From Methanobacteriota archaeon (GTDB lineage: Archaea; Halobacteriota; Methanosarcinia; Methanosarcinales; Methanosarcinaceae): a DNA stretch of 40,654 nt. A program made the position numbers and the translations under genes. The notes beneath the pieces are model-generated. The model was not told where the DNA came from. It saw nothing but the letters and a program-made list of their open reading frames with translations, and searched no databases. Where the stretch lies: NCBI GenBank assembly GCA_016841625.1, contig JAENYU010000030.1, positions 3,552 through 44,205 of the forward strand, written 5' to 3'. This document shows, piece after piece, positions 1 through 8,634 of this stretch; the first letter of the stretch is position 1; each line of letters starts with the position of its first letter.

Positions 1-64
1 AAATCCCATTGTCCCCAAATCCCATTGTCCCCAAATCCCATTGTCCCCAAATCCCATTGTCCTC
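1..64. repeat. 16-bp tandem repeat, four copies, cut by window edge
   Basis: Four head-to-tail copies of the 16-bp unit AAATCCCATTGTCCCC begin at positions 1, 17, 33 and 49. The last copy differs only near its end. The array probably continues to the left of the window. It lies downstream of the 2-epimerase gene. No spacers are present, so it is not a CRISPR array. Confidence 0.9.
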
Positions 65-219
65 CATTTATTATCCCAGTTGTTTTGTTCTCCCCCAAAT
101 TCTTTATCTGCTCTCCCGCCAACTTTTGAACAAATTTCAATATGGCTGGGGGAGCTTTTTACCTCAAATTTTAGTGCAGGCACGTAGGTTGTTATGGAAT
201 ATTCTTAAACCTTCTCCAT

Positions 220-1284
220 TTATTGAGTGTCAATAATAGAAACAATCTTTTCACTTGCATTTCCATTTCCAAATCTATCTTCGTGGGTCTTCAATGAAGG
301 ATGAAAGCCATTTACCATTTCAATTATCTTGTCTTTATTTGCTCCAACCAGAACATTCCACCCATCCTCAACCGTTTCACCCCATTCGGTATTTTCTCTC
401 AACGTGATGCATGGAATTTTCAGGATATATGCCTCTTTTTGAATGCCACCAGAATCCGTGAGTATCATTTTTGCATGGTTCATCAGTTTTATGAAATCAA
501 GAAAACCAAGTGGTTTTACCAGTTCAACCGATGACTTCAGCTTATCATACATCCCATATTCTTTTAAGAATTTTTCAGTTCTCGGATGTATCGGGAATAC
601 AACAGTTTCTTTTAATTCGGAAAAAGCGTCAACAATGTTTTTGAGATTCTCTTTGTTGTCTGTGTTACTTGCCCTGTGAATTGTGGTTAAGAAATAGCCT
701 TTGCTTTTTAAACCAAGGTCATCCAGAATATTTGATTTAGTTTCTGCAATCTTTTTATTGTGCAACAGGGAATCTGCCATCACATCTCCTGTTAGATGCA
801 CATTATCAGTAATTCCTTCATTTCTTAAATTGCTAACAGCGTTCTTAGTCGGGCAGAAAAGGAGGTCTGAGCAGTGGTCTGTCAGAATCCTGTTTATTTC
901 TTCAGGCATTGATTTGTCAAAACTTCTTAACCCTGATTCGACATGGGCATTTTTTATGTGGAGTTTGGAGGCTGCAAGCGCTCCAGCAAGCGTTGAATTC
1001 GTATCCCCATAAGTCAATACAAGATCGGGTTCTTCTTTGATAAGGACCTCTTCTATCTTCTTCAACATCTCTCCGGTTTGAAAGCCGTGTGAACCCGAAC
1101 CGACCCCCAGAAAATAATCCGGTTCAGGGATGTTTAGTTCACTGAAAAAAACATTGTTCATCTGATAGTCATAGTGCTGGCCCGTATGAATCAATATCTC
1201 ATCATGTTTTTTTCTCAACTCTTTTGATACCACAGATGCCTTTACGAATTGAGGTCTCACACCTACTATGCTAGCGATCTTCAT
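220..1284 (-). CDS. wecB: UDP-N-acetylglucosamine 2-epimerase (non-hydrolysing)
   Basis: The enzyme interconverts UDP-GlcNAc and UDP-ManNAc in the cytoplasm, the first step towards ManNAc-type sugars of surface glycans. The protein has 354 residues, a normal family length. It shows the N-terminal MKIASIVGVRPQFVKAS strand-loop, HTGQHYDYQM, the GDTNSTLAGA loop with the following HVESGLRS, and the UDP-binding TDSGGIQKEA motif of the GT-B fold. The ATG is preceded by AAGGAATTATC, a usable ribosome site. It is the last gene of the minus-strand polysaccharide cluster, 9 bp after the DUF354 gene, so co-transcription is likely. ManNAc supply for the glycan made here is inferred from context. Confidence 0.93.
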   Translation of the reverse strand: MKIASIVGVRPQFVKASVVSKELRKKHDEILIHTGQHYDYQMNNVFFSELNIPEPDYFLGVGSGSHGFQTGEMLKKIEEVLIKEEPDLVLTYGDTNSTLAGALAASKLHIKNAHVESGLRSFDKSMPEEINRILTDHCSDLLFCPTKNAVSNLRNEGITDNVHLTGDVMADSLLHNKKIAETKSNILDDLGLKSKGYFLTTIHRASNTDNKENLKNIVDAFSELKETVVFPIHPRTEKFLKEYGMYDKLKSSVELVKPLGFLDFIKLMNHAKMILTDSGGIQKEAYILKIPCITLRENTEWGETVEDGWNVLVGANKDKIIEMVNGFHPSLKTHEDRFGNGNASEKIVSIIDTQ

Positions 1285-1293
1285 GATAATTCC

Positions 1294-2376
1294 TTATCTA
1301 AAGTTATATTGGAAATCCGGATTTTCTTTCATTTCCTTAAAGCTATCAGGATAACTTTCAATGAACCATGTCATGAATGCTGTGACATCTATTTTGTCTT
1401 TCAATAACCTTTCTCTTTTCAGATTCCATTCTTCTTTACACTCTGGTTTATTTATAAGTTCAACTGCTTTTTTTAAAGCTTCTCCCGAGTCACTATAATT
1501 GAAAATTAGATTATACTTTTGCTCAAGTTCTATAAAATTTGACATATCGTTGTTTCCTACAAAAGAATTGCAGCGTATTGCGGGGACCCCTAACACTGCA
1601 GCTTCAGTCGTCATGGTCTGACTATCCCCCACCAGCATTTGTGCATAGTATAGTAAATCATGAAGTTTCTCGGGAGAGACCGAAACCCTGTATTTTTCCA
1701 GTTCCGGGTCCAGTTTTTCCTCCGAAGTGATTAACACATGCCCGTATTTTTCAAGTTCTTTTACAAACTCTATTTTGTTTTGTATGCCCTGATGGCCGAT
1801 ATCATGGTCCGCACTCCATGAAACAAATCTGAAAATTATAAAAGCATCATCCCTGGTTAAACCCATCTCATCTAGTACTGCCTGCTTTGGGTGAAAGTAA
1901 TTGGGATGGAGGTAAGCTAATTCCTTGTAGCCATCAAATAAGACCTGTTTTGTCCCGAGTTCTTTTTTGAATGAAGATGTAGTGCAAATAACGGTCGCAA
2001 AGGGATTTGTAAGAAGATGTTCAATTTTCCCTTTTTCAGAATCCTCAAAAATAATAGAGGGTTTTCCAATCAATTTCCCAATATGGGTACTATAGGCATT
2101 GCCTGAGCCACCGACCAGGATATCCGGTTTAAAAGATTTTGCTATTTTATATACCCGGTTTTCAATTTCGATCAGTTCAACTCCTTTAGAAAATAATCCT
2201 GATTTTGCAGACCCAACAACTTCATAGTCAAAACCATAAGCATCCAGCAAATTCAAAGAAACATCCTTATCAATTGCTGTAATCTTGCATTCATGCCCTT
2301 TTTTCTCTAAATCCCTGATTACATTCTTAAATAAATGAACTTGAGCAGGGTGACCTGTATTGAAAAGTATCCTCAT
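1294..2376 (-). CDS. DUF354 family GT-B-fold protein (probable glycosyltransferase)
   Basis: The 360-residue protein opens with MRILFNTGHPAQVHLFKN, the hallmark of the DUF354 family. This is a GT-B-fold group related to MurG and WecB, found in archaeal and bacterial surface-polysaccharide loci. A sugar-nucleotide binding region is suggested by MLVGDSQTMTTEAAVLGVPAIR near residues 250-275, which parallels the TDSGG motif of the neighbouring epimerase. The start codon overlaps the stop of the upstream deacetylase-like gene (ATGA) and is preceded by GGTGAGG, so translation is coupled. The donor and acceptor sugars are unknown. A glycosyltransferase or sugar-processing role is inferred from fold and context. 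Confidence 0.82.
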   Translation of the reverse strand: MRILFNTGHPAQVHLFKNVIRDLEKKGHECKITAIDKDVSLNLLDAYGFDYEVVGSAKSGLFSKGVELIEIENRVYKIAKSFKPDILVGGSGNAYSTHIGKLIGKPSIIFEDSEKGKIEHLLTNPFATVICTTSSFKKELGTKQVLFDGYKELAYLHPNYFHPKQAVLDEMGLTRDDAFIIFRFVSWSADHDIGHQGIQNKIEFVKELEKYGHVLITSEEKLDPELEKYRVSVSPEKLHDLLYYAQMLVGDSQTMTTEAAVLGVPAIRCNSFVGNNDMSNFIELEQKYNLIFNYSDSGEALKKAVELINKPECKEEWNLKRERLLKDKIDVTAFMTWFIESYPDSFKEMKENPDFQYNFR

Positions 2377-3149
2377 TTCCTCACCACCAGCAAAACCTTC
2401 TTCCCCGAATTAAATACAAGATCCTCTAACCAGAAAATGCCCCAATGAATAGTATTTGAAGTCCATCGGCTCGGATGCAGTGAAATATAAAAGTTACTGA
2501 TTTCATTTCTCTCGATCAACCTTATAAGCTCATCAGTCGTATTGGCAGAGACCTGCTCATTTTTATAGGGTATAAAATCTCGCAGGTTGTTCTTTGAGTT
2601 CCACCCCCTTCCCGTGTCAGTAAAATAATTGAGGTTTTTCCCTGCAGATAAATAGGCCTCTCCAAGAAGTCCAAAGTCCCTGAAATCATAGTATCTCCAG
2701 AGATCACGGTTATCGTATTTTGATAACACGGAACCATGCATACAGATTGTTTTTAGGCTGCAAATGCTCCTGAATTTATCCAAATCATCTTCAAATAATT
2801 TGATGGCTTTTTCACGGTTGCCCTTTGCAGTGCTTAAAACCTCATAATGATATCCCACCTCATGCCCCATTTTTTCGATTTCCTGTATGATCTCAGGGAC
2901 AAAAACATTATTGCGGGTTCTGAAGTAATAAGTTGCCTGTATCCCCAGTTCCTTTTCTATACGTGCGGTGTCTAACGCTGTCTCGGCCCGTCCGTCGACA
3001 TCATGACGCATCAGGACGAAACGCTCTGGACGCTTATTGCCTGAAATCACGTATTCTCTCATGGTGAGGGTTGTATAGTTTTCCGTGATTGTAGAACAGA
3101 GTTGATGGAATTTATCAAGTGTAAAATCAAGATTGTGAAAATTTAACAT
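2373..3149 (-). CDS. polysaccharide deacetylase-like protein, homologous to N-half of the 566-aa fusion
   Basis: The protein has 258 residues from the chosen ATG. That ATG has GGGGGA about 8 bases upstream, and its N-terminus (MLNFHNLDFTLDKFHQLC) aligns directly with that of the fusion at 5698-7398. A TTG five codons further upstream is possible but lies inside the ribosome site. Shared motifs are LMRHDVD near residue 48, MGHEVGYHYE near 95, an internal MHG, FRDFGLLGEAYLSAG and a late SLHPSRW. The RHDVD and HxxxH-like histidines resemble NodB/CE4 metal ligands, so a metal-dependent deacetylase of a glycan is likely. It is coupled to the DUF354 gene by a 4-bp overlap. Its substrate cannot be told from sequence. 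Confidence 0.82.
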   Translation of the reverse strand: MLNFHNLDFTLDKFHQLCSTITENYTTLTMREYVISGNKRPERFVLMRHDVDGRAETALDTARIEKELGIQATYYFRTRNNVFVPEIIQEIEKMGHEVGYHYEVLSTAKGNREKAIKLFEDDLDKFRSICSLKTICMHGSVLSKYDNRDLWRYYDFRDFGLLGEAYLSAGKNLNYFTDTGRGWNSKNNLRDFIPYKNEQVSANTTDELIRLIERNEISNFYISLHPSRWTSNTIHWGIFWLEDLVFNSGKKVLLVVRK

Positions 3150-3181
3150 TACAGATTCCCCCAATTTACCCCAATTTACCT

Positions 3182-3345
3182 ATTAACGTTACATAGTGCC
3201 TCAATCAAGACTTCAACCACCCATTAACAAGACTGCAACCACCCATTAACGTTACATAGTGCCCCAATTAATCTTAGAGATTAACTTGATTAACGTTACA
3301 TAGTGCCCCTATTGATCTTAGAGGTTAACTCGATTAACGTTACAG
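3182..3345. repeat. imperfect direct repeats between aminotransferase and deacetylase genes
   Basis: The 19-bp unit ATTAACGTTACATAGTGCC occurs exactly at 3182-3200, 3245-3263 and 3289-3307. A fourth truncated copy (ATTAACGTTACAG) at 3333-3345 runs into the aminotransferase stop codon. The last two copies share a longer left flank containing CTTAGAGRTTAACTYGATT. The array fills the leader of the deacetylase-like gene, on the strand opposite to the way it is written here. Confidence 0.85.
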
Positions 3346-4554
3346 ATTAGTCCAATGATTTAGTATTTCAACGATCTTATCCAGATCTTTTTTATTCATG
3401 TTTGGATGAGTAGGAGCGGTTAAGGTTTTATTTGTCATCTGCTCAGCTATCGGGAAATCTGAAGATTTTTCATTGAACAGGTGTGGAAGTGAGTCTGGCA
3501 GATATGGAGTTACTTCTATCCCTGAATTTATAAATGAATTTATGAGTTTATTTCGATTTTCCCTGCTTATATTTTCAAAGTAGATTGGAAAACGAGAATA
3601 TGTCGGTTTCATCTGTTTGGATACTTCTGGAAAAAACAAACCTTCCCGATCTAAATTTTTCATCAGGTAGCTGGCATTGTTAATCCTGGCATTGTTATAG
3701 GCATCTAACTTTGCCAGTTGCTTCACCCCCAGACCAGCCTGGAACTCTGTATACTTATACATCAAATCCTCGACCCCAGAATATGAGATTGAGTTTGTCT
3801 CTCCCAGATTTTTATTCCCCATTAGACTATACATTAATGAATAAAAAACATTAACATTGCAAAGTGAATATCCAAACATATATGCAAAGGTTTTAATTTG
3901 ATGCATTGAACCATATTGTTTAAAAGTATCATTGATTGCAGATATCTTTTTTGAGAGCTTCCTGTCATCGGTACAAACAATGCCACCATGAATCGTAGTG
4001 ATTGGTTTTCCCATATTCAAACTGAATAACCCTGCATCTCCGTAAGTACCGACTTTCTTTCGTTTATATTCAGCCCCCATTGACTGGCAGGCATCTTCAA
4101 TTACCATGGCCCCGTGGTCATGGGAGATTTCCGTGATCTTATCTATAGAACAGGGATAACCGAACATGTGGGTTGCAATGACAACCCTGGTTTTACTTGA
4201 TATTTCTTTATTAAGGTTGTCAGGATCCATGTTATATGTGTAAGGCTCGATGTCAACTAATTTGAGTTTAAGCCCCATCGTAATAACAAGGCGTAGAACG
4301 TCCATACAGGTGTAGGCAGGAACAATAACTTCATCACCTTTTTTTAAACCATACGCCTTCATTATGGTATACAAACCGGAAAAACCGGAACATGTAAGGT
4401 TCACTTGCTTGCAGTTCAGATAATTAGAGATTTCATCTCGAAATTTTGCGTAAGCAGTTGAATTATTCCTGGAGTATGCAGATGTCTTTAAATACGCAGA
4501 CGTAGCCTTCAATATTTCTTGTGGATAAATGGGCGCCTGGGAAATTGGAATCAT
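3340..4554 (-). CDS. DegT/DnrJ/EryC1/StrS family sugar aminotransferase
   Basis: This PLP-dependent transaminase probably installs an amino group on a nucleotide-linked keto-sugar destined for the surface glycan. The protein has 404 residues, usual for the family. Visible landmarks are the N-terminal TCSGFSGLY cofactor loop, GDEVIVPAYTCMD near 73-85, the PLP-contacting VIEDACQS (151-158), and the Schiff-base lysine K183 in FSLNMGKPITTIHGG. The ATG has AGGAG about 8 bases upstream. It is separated from the FemAB gene by about 120 bp and from the downstream deacetylase by the repeat array. No dehydratase or 4-keto-sugar enzyme lies in the window, so the exact sugar is unknown. Confidence 0.88.
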   Translation of the reverse strand: MIPISQAPIYPQEILKATSAYLKTSAYSRNNSTAYAKFRDEISNYLNCKQVNLTCSGFSGLYTIMKAYGLKKGDEVIVPAYTCMDVLRLVITMGLKLKLVDIEPYTYNMDPDNLNKEISSKTRVVIATHMFGYPCSIDKITEISHDHGAMVIEDACQSMGAEYKRKKVGTYGDAGLFSLNMGKPITTIHGGIVCTDDRKLSKKISAINDTFKQYGSMHQIKTFAYMFGYSLCNVNVFYSLMYSLMGNKNLGETNSISYSGVEDLMYKYTEFQAGLGVKQLAKLDAYNNARINNASYLMKNLDREGLFFPEVSKQMKPTYSRFPIYFENISRENRNKLINSFINSGIEVTPYLPDSLPHLFNEKSSDFPIAEQMTNKTLTAPTHPNMNKKDLDKIVEILNHWTNL

Positions 4555-4676
4555 TAGATAACTCCTAAACTGTCCTGTCCAATATCAATTACAATAACTT
4601 ACTAATTTGTCCAAAGTCTGCTTTTTAAACCATTCACAGCTTTCATCATCTGCAGACAGACGATTTTTGTAATTTT

Positions 4677-5708
4677 TCAGGGTATGTCTCTCCTGATGTT
4701 GGGACCTATTTTTGCTGTCAATGATAAGGGCAATCTACTCCAGACCTTTGCATATTTTCTATATTCTTCCTGGGGTGGTCTCAGGATCATAGACTGTGGA
4801 TAATAAGAATAATCCAGTGGAAATTCAGTGCAACCCCAGCGAGCTTTAAATACCTGGTTGCCGGAATTAACCAAACTTCTACCAAAATCAACCCATGACA
4901 GATCATTTTCAGATGCGTATTCCACACAATTCCAGTACATAAAATCATTAGGCGCATATTGGAAAAACTCCGACAGAGCTGCACCCCATGCGGTGGTCAA
5001 AACATCTTTGAATGTTAGGAGATAGAAAGAAGCTATTGTAAGGCCGTCTAAACTTGCTCTGGAGGTATAAACATTGTTCGGAAATTGCTTAAGTATGTTC
5101 CTGAAAAATTCAAGATCATGAACCGGAGTACCCAGCCGTTTCATGCTCCAGGAATATATTTCATAGAATTTGGAGACTCCTTCCAAACTTGCCTCCATTT
5201 CATATTTCAAATCACTTTTTATTCCTTTTCTTATTCTGTTTCTAACATTTCTGTTCATCTTGTTCCAGACATTCTCATGTCCTTCCGAAACATCTAATAG
5301 GAAAGTAGAGAAGTTTTTCGTACAACTGATACTTCCATGACTATTAGTTTTGAAACTCCGAAACTCGCAATAATCCACTCCCAGATTATCTCCGATATCA
5401 ATTGCTTCATCAATTAATGCTTTCTCAACAGAATCATCAACAGCACAAACTCCACCGTAAGGGGCAAACGGAACGGATACAAGACGTCTTCTAAAAAACA
5501 GATTATTCATATAAAAAATAGGAAAAATACCAGCTACATTTCCTACCTCATCTTCAGCAAACAAATAATAAGGTTTATGGTGGTAGGTTTCCTGGACGAC
5601 ATTTTTCCACCCTATTTGATGATAAAAGGTAGTAAGATCGTTTTCCATTACAAATTCTCCCCACCTTTTTTCGTCTTTCGGTTTCAATTGCTTAATCTCA
5701 ATTTCCAT
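4677..5708 (-). CDS. FemAB-type (GNAT-fold) acyltransferase, exosortase/EPS-locus type
   Basis: The 343-residue protein matches the FemAB/peptidoglycan-bridge GNAT superfamily. It has a start region MEIEIKQLKPKDEKRWGEF, a central MNRNVRNRIRKGIKS (RNxxRKA-like) segment, then ASFYLLTFKDVLTTAWGAAL and WVDFGRSLVNSGNQVFKARWGC. The C-terminal LPLSLTAKIGPNIRR resembles the end of the exosortase-associated FemAB subfamily, so the protein looks complete. Archaea lack murein, so the acceptor is presumably a glycan amino sugar or lipid-linked intermediate (inference). It overlaps the upstream deacetylase fusion by 11 bp and has AAGGGA before its ATG, arguing for one mRNA. Confidence 0.85.
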   Translation of the reverse strand: MEIEIKQLKPKDEKRWGEFVMENDLTTFYHQIGWKNVVQETYHHKPYYLFAEDEVGNVAGIFPIFYMNNLFFRRRLVSVPFAPYGGVCAVDDSVEKALIDEAIDIGDNLGVDYCEFRSFKTNSHGSISCTKNFSTFLLDVSEGHENVWNKMNRNVRNRIRKGIKSDLKYEMEASLEGVSKFYEIYSWSMKRLGTPVHDLEFFRNILKQFPNNVYTSRASLDGLTIASFYLLTFKDVLTTAWGAALSEFFQYAPNDFMYWNCVEYASENDLSWVDFGRSLVNSGNQVFKARWGCTEFPLDYSYYPQSMILRPPQEEYRKYAKVWSRLPLSLTAKIGPNIRRDIP

Positions 5709-7398
5709 AATAATTCCCTTGCAGATCTCTTAAAGGAATTTTCTCGAAATCTTCTAAATTTTTTAATACGTGGCGAATTCTTTTTTCAACTATTTTTCCT
5801 TTCAGAATCCAGTATAAAGGTCTCCCATTTCCAACAGATGGAAATTTTTCGTTCGAAATATCAATGGGATGAAAATAAAAAATCGTGTGGCCTCTGTATA
5901 AACTCTGCTTCAGCCCTTTGAATATAAAATGAGAACCGAGGAATCTCAGCATTGGTCCTCCTGAAGTAGGGATCTTAATTCCCATATTATAATAAGCCCA
6001 GGGAAATTCAATAAAATTCCTGCTTTCGGTAGGTTCCAGGCACCCTTCGGCTGGATAATAGGGAACAGAGGATACACCTTTCAGAGAAGAATCTGATTTA
6101 TTATACAGCGAATTTACGGACACTGATGAATCGTACTTGAATCCGATTTTTTCAAGTGAGTCAAGCATCCACCCAGTTACCATTGCATTTGGTGCCCGGT
6201 ACCCAATTACTTCCTGGCCGGAGATCCTTTCAAGCGTTTTCTTTGCCTCTAAGGTGCTTGCCTCAAATTCTTCAACGCTCATAAGAGTTTTTTTTGTTTT
6301 TGGGTCGACACTGCATGTATGATGCGCTCCATGACATGCAATTTCATGCCCTTTATCTGAAATTAATTCAATAAGTCCGGGATAATGTTCTGCAATATCG
6401 GCAACAACAAAAAATGTAGCAGTTATGTTAAATTCATCCAGAATATCCAGTATTTTTCTTGTAGGTTCGCTCAAATAGTCATATCTATCATTCCATTTTT
6501 CAAAAAATTCATTTACATCTTTGTAAACCGAAAAGGCAGAACCAGAAACCGAGGGGATATGATACCAGTCTTCAATGTCGACTGTAATCGACAAAGTATT
6601 ATTTCTTATCCCCCGCATACGATGGCTCTCACTGTTACGTTTCATCAAAATCTTCTTCCCGATATTGACTGTCAGATCCGCTGAATAATATAAGCCCCAT
6701 CCAGCAATACTTGAAGACCATCTTTCCGGATGCGTTAAAACATAAAAATTATTATATTCACTTTTATTTATCAACTCTATAAGATCCTCAGTCGTATTCG
6801 CAAAGACCTGTTCATTTTTTCCGGGAATATAATCCCTTAAATTGCTCCCAATGCTCCACGTTCTTCCGGTATCGGATAAGTAGTTTAGATCGTCTCCTGC
6901 GGAGAGGTAAGCTTCCCCGATTATTCCGAAGTCCCTGAAATCGTATTTATTCCAGAGGTCGAGGTTATTGTATTTTGACAGGGGTCTCCCGTGCATTGAG
7001 ATTGTTCTTACCTCGCAAATCTTTCTGAAATTGTCCAGATGAGATCGGAACAGTTCAATGGCTTTTTCGGGGTCTCCGTTGGCCTCACTCAGGGTCTCGT
7101 AATGATAGCCGATTTCATGACCCATGTCCTTGATCTGGCATATGATATGAGGCTTGAACACGTTTTTGGTCGCCCTGAAATAGTATGTTGCCCTTATGCC
7201 GAATTCATGTTCAATTTTTGCGGCTGTAAGGGAGTTCTCTGGCATCCTGTCTACATCATGGCGCATTAATATGAAACGTTCTGGATGCTTGTGATTCAGG
7301 TATTCGTTCATCGTTACTGTGGGGTAGGCACTGGATATTGCCTCACAGAGTTGGCGAAATTTATGGGTTGTGAAATCGCGATCTTCAATGGTCAGCAT
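5698..7398 (-). CDS. two-domain polysaccharide deacetylase (deacetylase-like domain fused to XrtA-type NodB domain)
   Basis: The 566-residue protein has two related parts. Residues 1-255 match the separate 258-aa protein of this cluster: RHDVD (46-50), MGHEIGYHYE (92-101), SMHG (134-137), LTHPERW (221-227). Residues about 268-560 are a NodB-type domain of the exosortase-associated class: ITVDIEDWYH (271-280), ATFFVVADIAEHYPGL, the metal-binding CHGAHH (355-360), then GYRAPNA. Only one annotated function is safe: glycan N- or O-deacetylation. The start has GGTGGTGATC four bases before the ATG, a near-perfect anti-16S match, so this is probably the first strongly translated gene of the operon. 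The FemAB start overlaps its end. No signal peptide is visible, so action on cytoplasmic intermediates is likely. Confidence 0.88.
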   Translation of the reverse strand: MLTIEDRDFTTHKFRQLCEAISSAYPTVTMNEYLNHKHPERFILMRHDVDRMPENSLTAAKIEHEFGIRATYYFRATKNVFKPHIICQIKDMGHEIGYHYETLSEANGDPEKAIELFRSHLDNFRKICEVRTISMHGRPLSKYNNLDLWNKYDFRDFGIIGEAYLSAGDDLNYLSDTGRTWSIGSNLRDYIPGKNEQVFANTTEDLIELINKSEYNNFYVLTHPERWSSSIAGWGLYYSADLTVNIGKKILMKRNSESHRMRGIRNNTLSITVDIEDWYHIPSVSGSAFSVYKDVNEFFEKWNDRYDYLSEPTRKILDILDEFNITATFFVVADIAEHYPGLIELISDKGHEIACHGAHHTCSVDPKTKKTLMSVEEFEASTLEAKKTLERISGQEVIGYRAPNAMVTGWMLDSLEKIGFKYDSSVSVNSLYNKSDSSLKGVSSVPYYPAEGCLEPTESRNFIEFPWAYYNMGIKIPTSGGPMLRFLGSHFIFKGLKQSLYRGHTIFYFHPIDISNEKFPSVGNGRPLYWILKGKIVEKRIRHVLKNLEDFEKIPLRDLQGNYYGN

Positions 7399-7696
7399 TA
7401 GAGATCACCACCGTGAGTTGTTGTGGTGGTTCGAAGCTATTTGACTCCGCCCAGTACATGATGTTTACAATATTTATTTTCGGGAATATCTGTTCACGCT
7501 CCCTATTTTTTTTGAAGCTCTTACAGTTCCATCTATCGGGCATCCATTCATCAGACGTTGTCTTGATTGTCGGTCCCTTCTTATCGGTGCACCACTGCTG
7601 CCTGCCCTGGCCTACAAGCCAACTGGAAGTTACACTGCTTGGAGACTCTGTAGCTGCAACCGGCTGTCGCACATGTACTTGAGTTCTTCTAATCAT
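7385..7696 (-). CDS. unrecognised 103-aa reading frame, doubtful
   Basis: I do not recognise this frame. It encodes 103 residues rich in Lys, Arg, Ser and Trp, with a WMPDRWNCKSFKK segment near the middle and no membrane segment. Its ATG has only a weak GAGAG ribosome site. Its last codons run over the strong ribosome site and start of the deacetylase fusion (14-bp overlap), which could mean coupling or simply that the frame is spurious. It may be a decayed gene fragment in the leader of the polysaccharide operon. Confidence 0.25.
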   Translation of the reverse strand: MIRRTQVHVRQPVAATESPSSVTSSWLVGQGRQQWCTDKKGPTIKTTSDEWMPDRWNCKSFKKNREREQIFPKINIVNIMYWAESNSFEPPQQLTVVISNADH

Positions 7697-8634
7697 TTCT
7701 CTCGTGGGTCAATTTACAACGATCATGCGGCTACATGCTGTTTTGCGAGTAGTGCAACTGTCCCGTGGCAATCTTCCATTAAAAGAAAGTGTCACCATAA
7801 TCCCCTGTGAAGCTTTTTCGGTTAATTCCTGTCCCCCACCCCAATGCCAGGGACTTCGCCTATAACAGTATTAGCAGTATTGAGCAGTATTAGAAGTATT
7901 AAGCACTGGAAAATTTTCATTTTCAGGAAGATAAGTCCGGAGATAATTTCCAATTTGCAGATAATAAATTCTAATATTTATTCCGCAAGTTCTAGCTGAA
8001 AATATATCTGGTCACTCATCTTGTTATCAAAGTTATATGGCTATTTTCAAAATACTATTCATAAAAATAAATAATTTTGGAAACAATGTTCCTTAAAAAT
8101 GTTGTCAAAAACTATAAATATCAAAAAGCGAAGGCAACTATTCAGCCGATCCAAAAAAAGGTCTATTGCCGTCTTTTAAAAAAATCGAAGAATGGTATAA
8201 GTTTAAGTCCGTTATCTTAAATGGAGGCTATGGCGTGCTTTTTTGCTTTCACTTGAATGATTATGTATGTACATATGATTCTCATAATCAATATCATTCA
8301 GCGGATTTTGTTCGTGCTGAATAGCACATGTGATAAAGACAAAACTCCTGATAATTATGATAGATCCCTAAAAAATAAAGGAACAAGAGGCTTTGTAAAA
8401 ATCCTTTATTGCAAACAATTTAAAAAAATAAAGCTCAAATTAAGCACTTTTTACGCTTTTGTCACATAAATATGAGGGCATTTATATTATTCAGATCTTA
8501 TACAAACACCGCAAACACATATATTAAGTTTATGGGGGAAAGTCTGAAATCGCTTCTATCTTTGAACTTACTGCTTTAATGATGGAAGTAAAGGAGTATC
8601 CCGGGCCTCCCCTGGCAAACACACTGATGTATAA
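7697..8634. other. gene-poor AT-rich intergenic region
   Basis: No convincing gene is seen. The stretch is strongly AT-rich with many stops in all frames. Around 7867-7905 there are short direct repeats of the type AGCAGTATT/AGAAGTATT. Several TATA-like tracts occur, but none can be tied to a start. It probably contains the promoter of the polysaccharide operon and decayed sequence. Confidence 0.5.

Noticed and set aside
1-64. CRISPR array
   Set aside because: Units are contiguous and identical with no spacers. The same holds for the other repeat arrays.
7430-7460. tRNA T-arm-like GGTTCGAAGC
   Set aside because: No pairing stem, acceptor or anticodon arm can be drawn around it.
8257-8469. 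Plus-strand 70-codon frame in the gene desert
   Set aside because: Very AT-rich, Lys/Ile-biased, no ribosome site, no recognisable feature.
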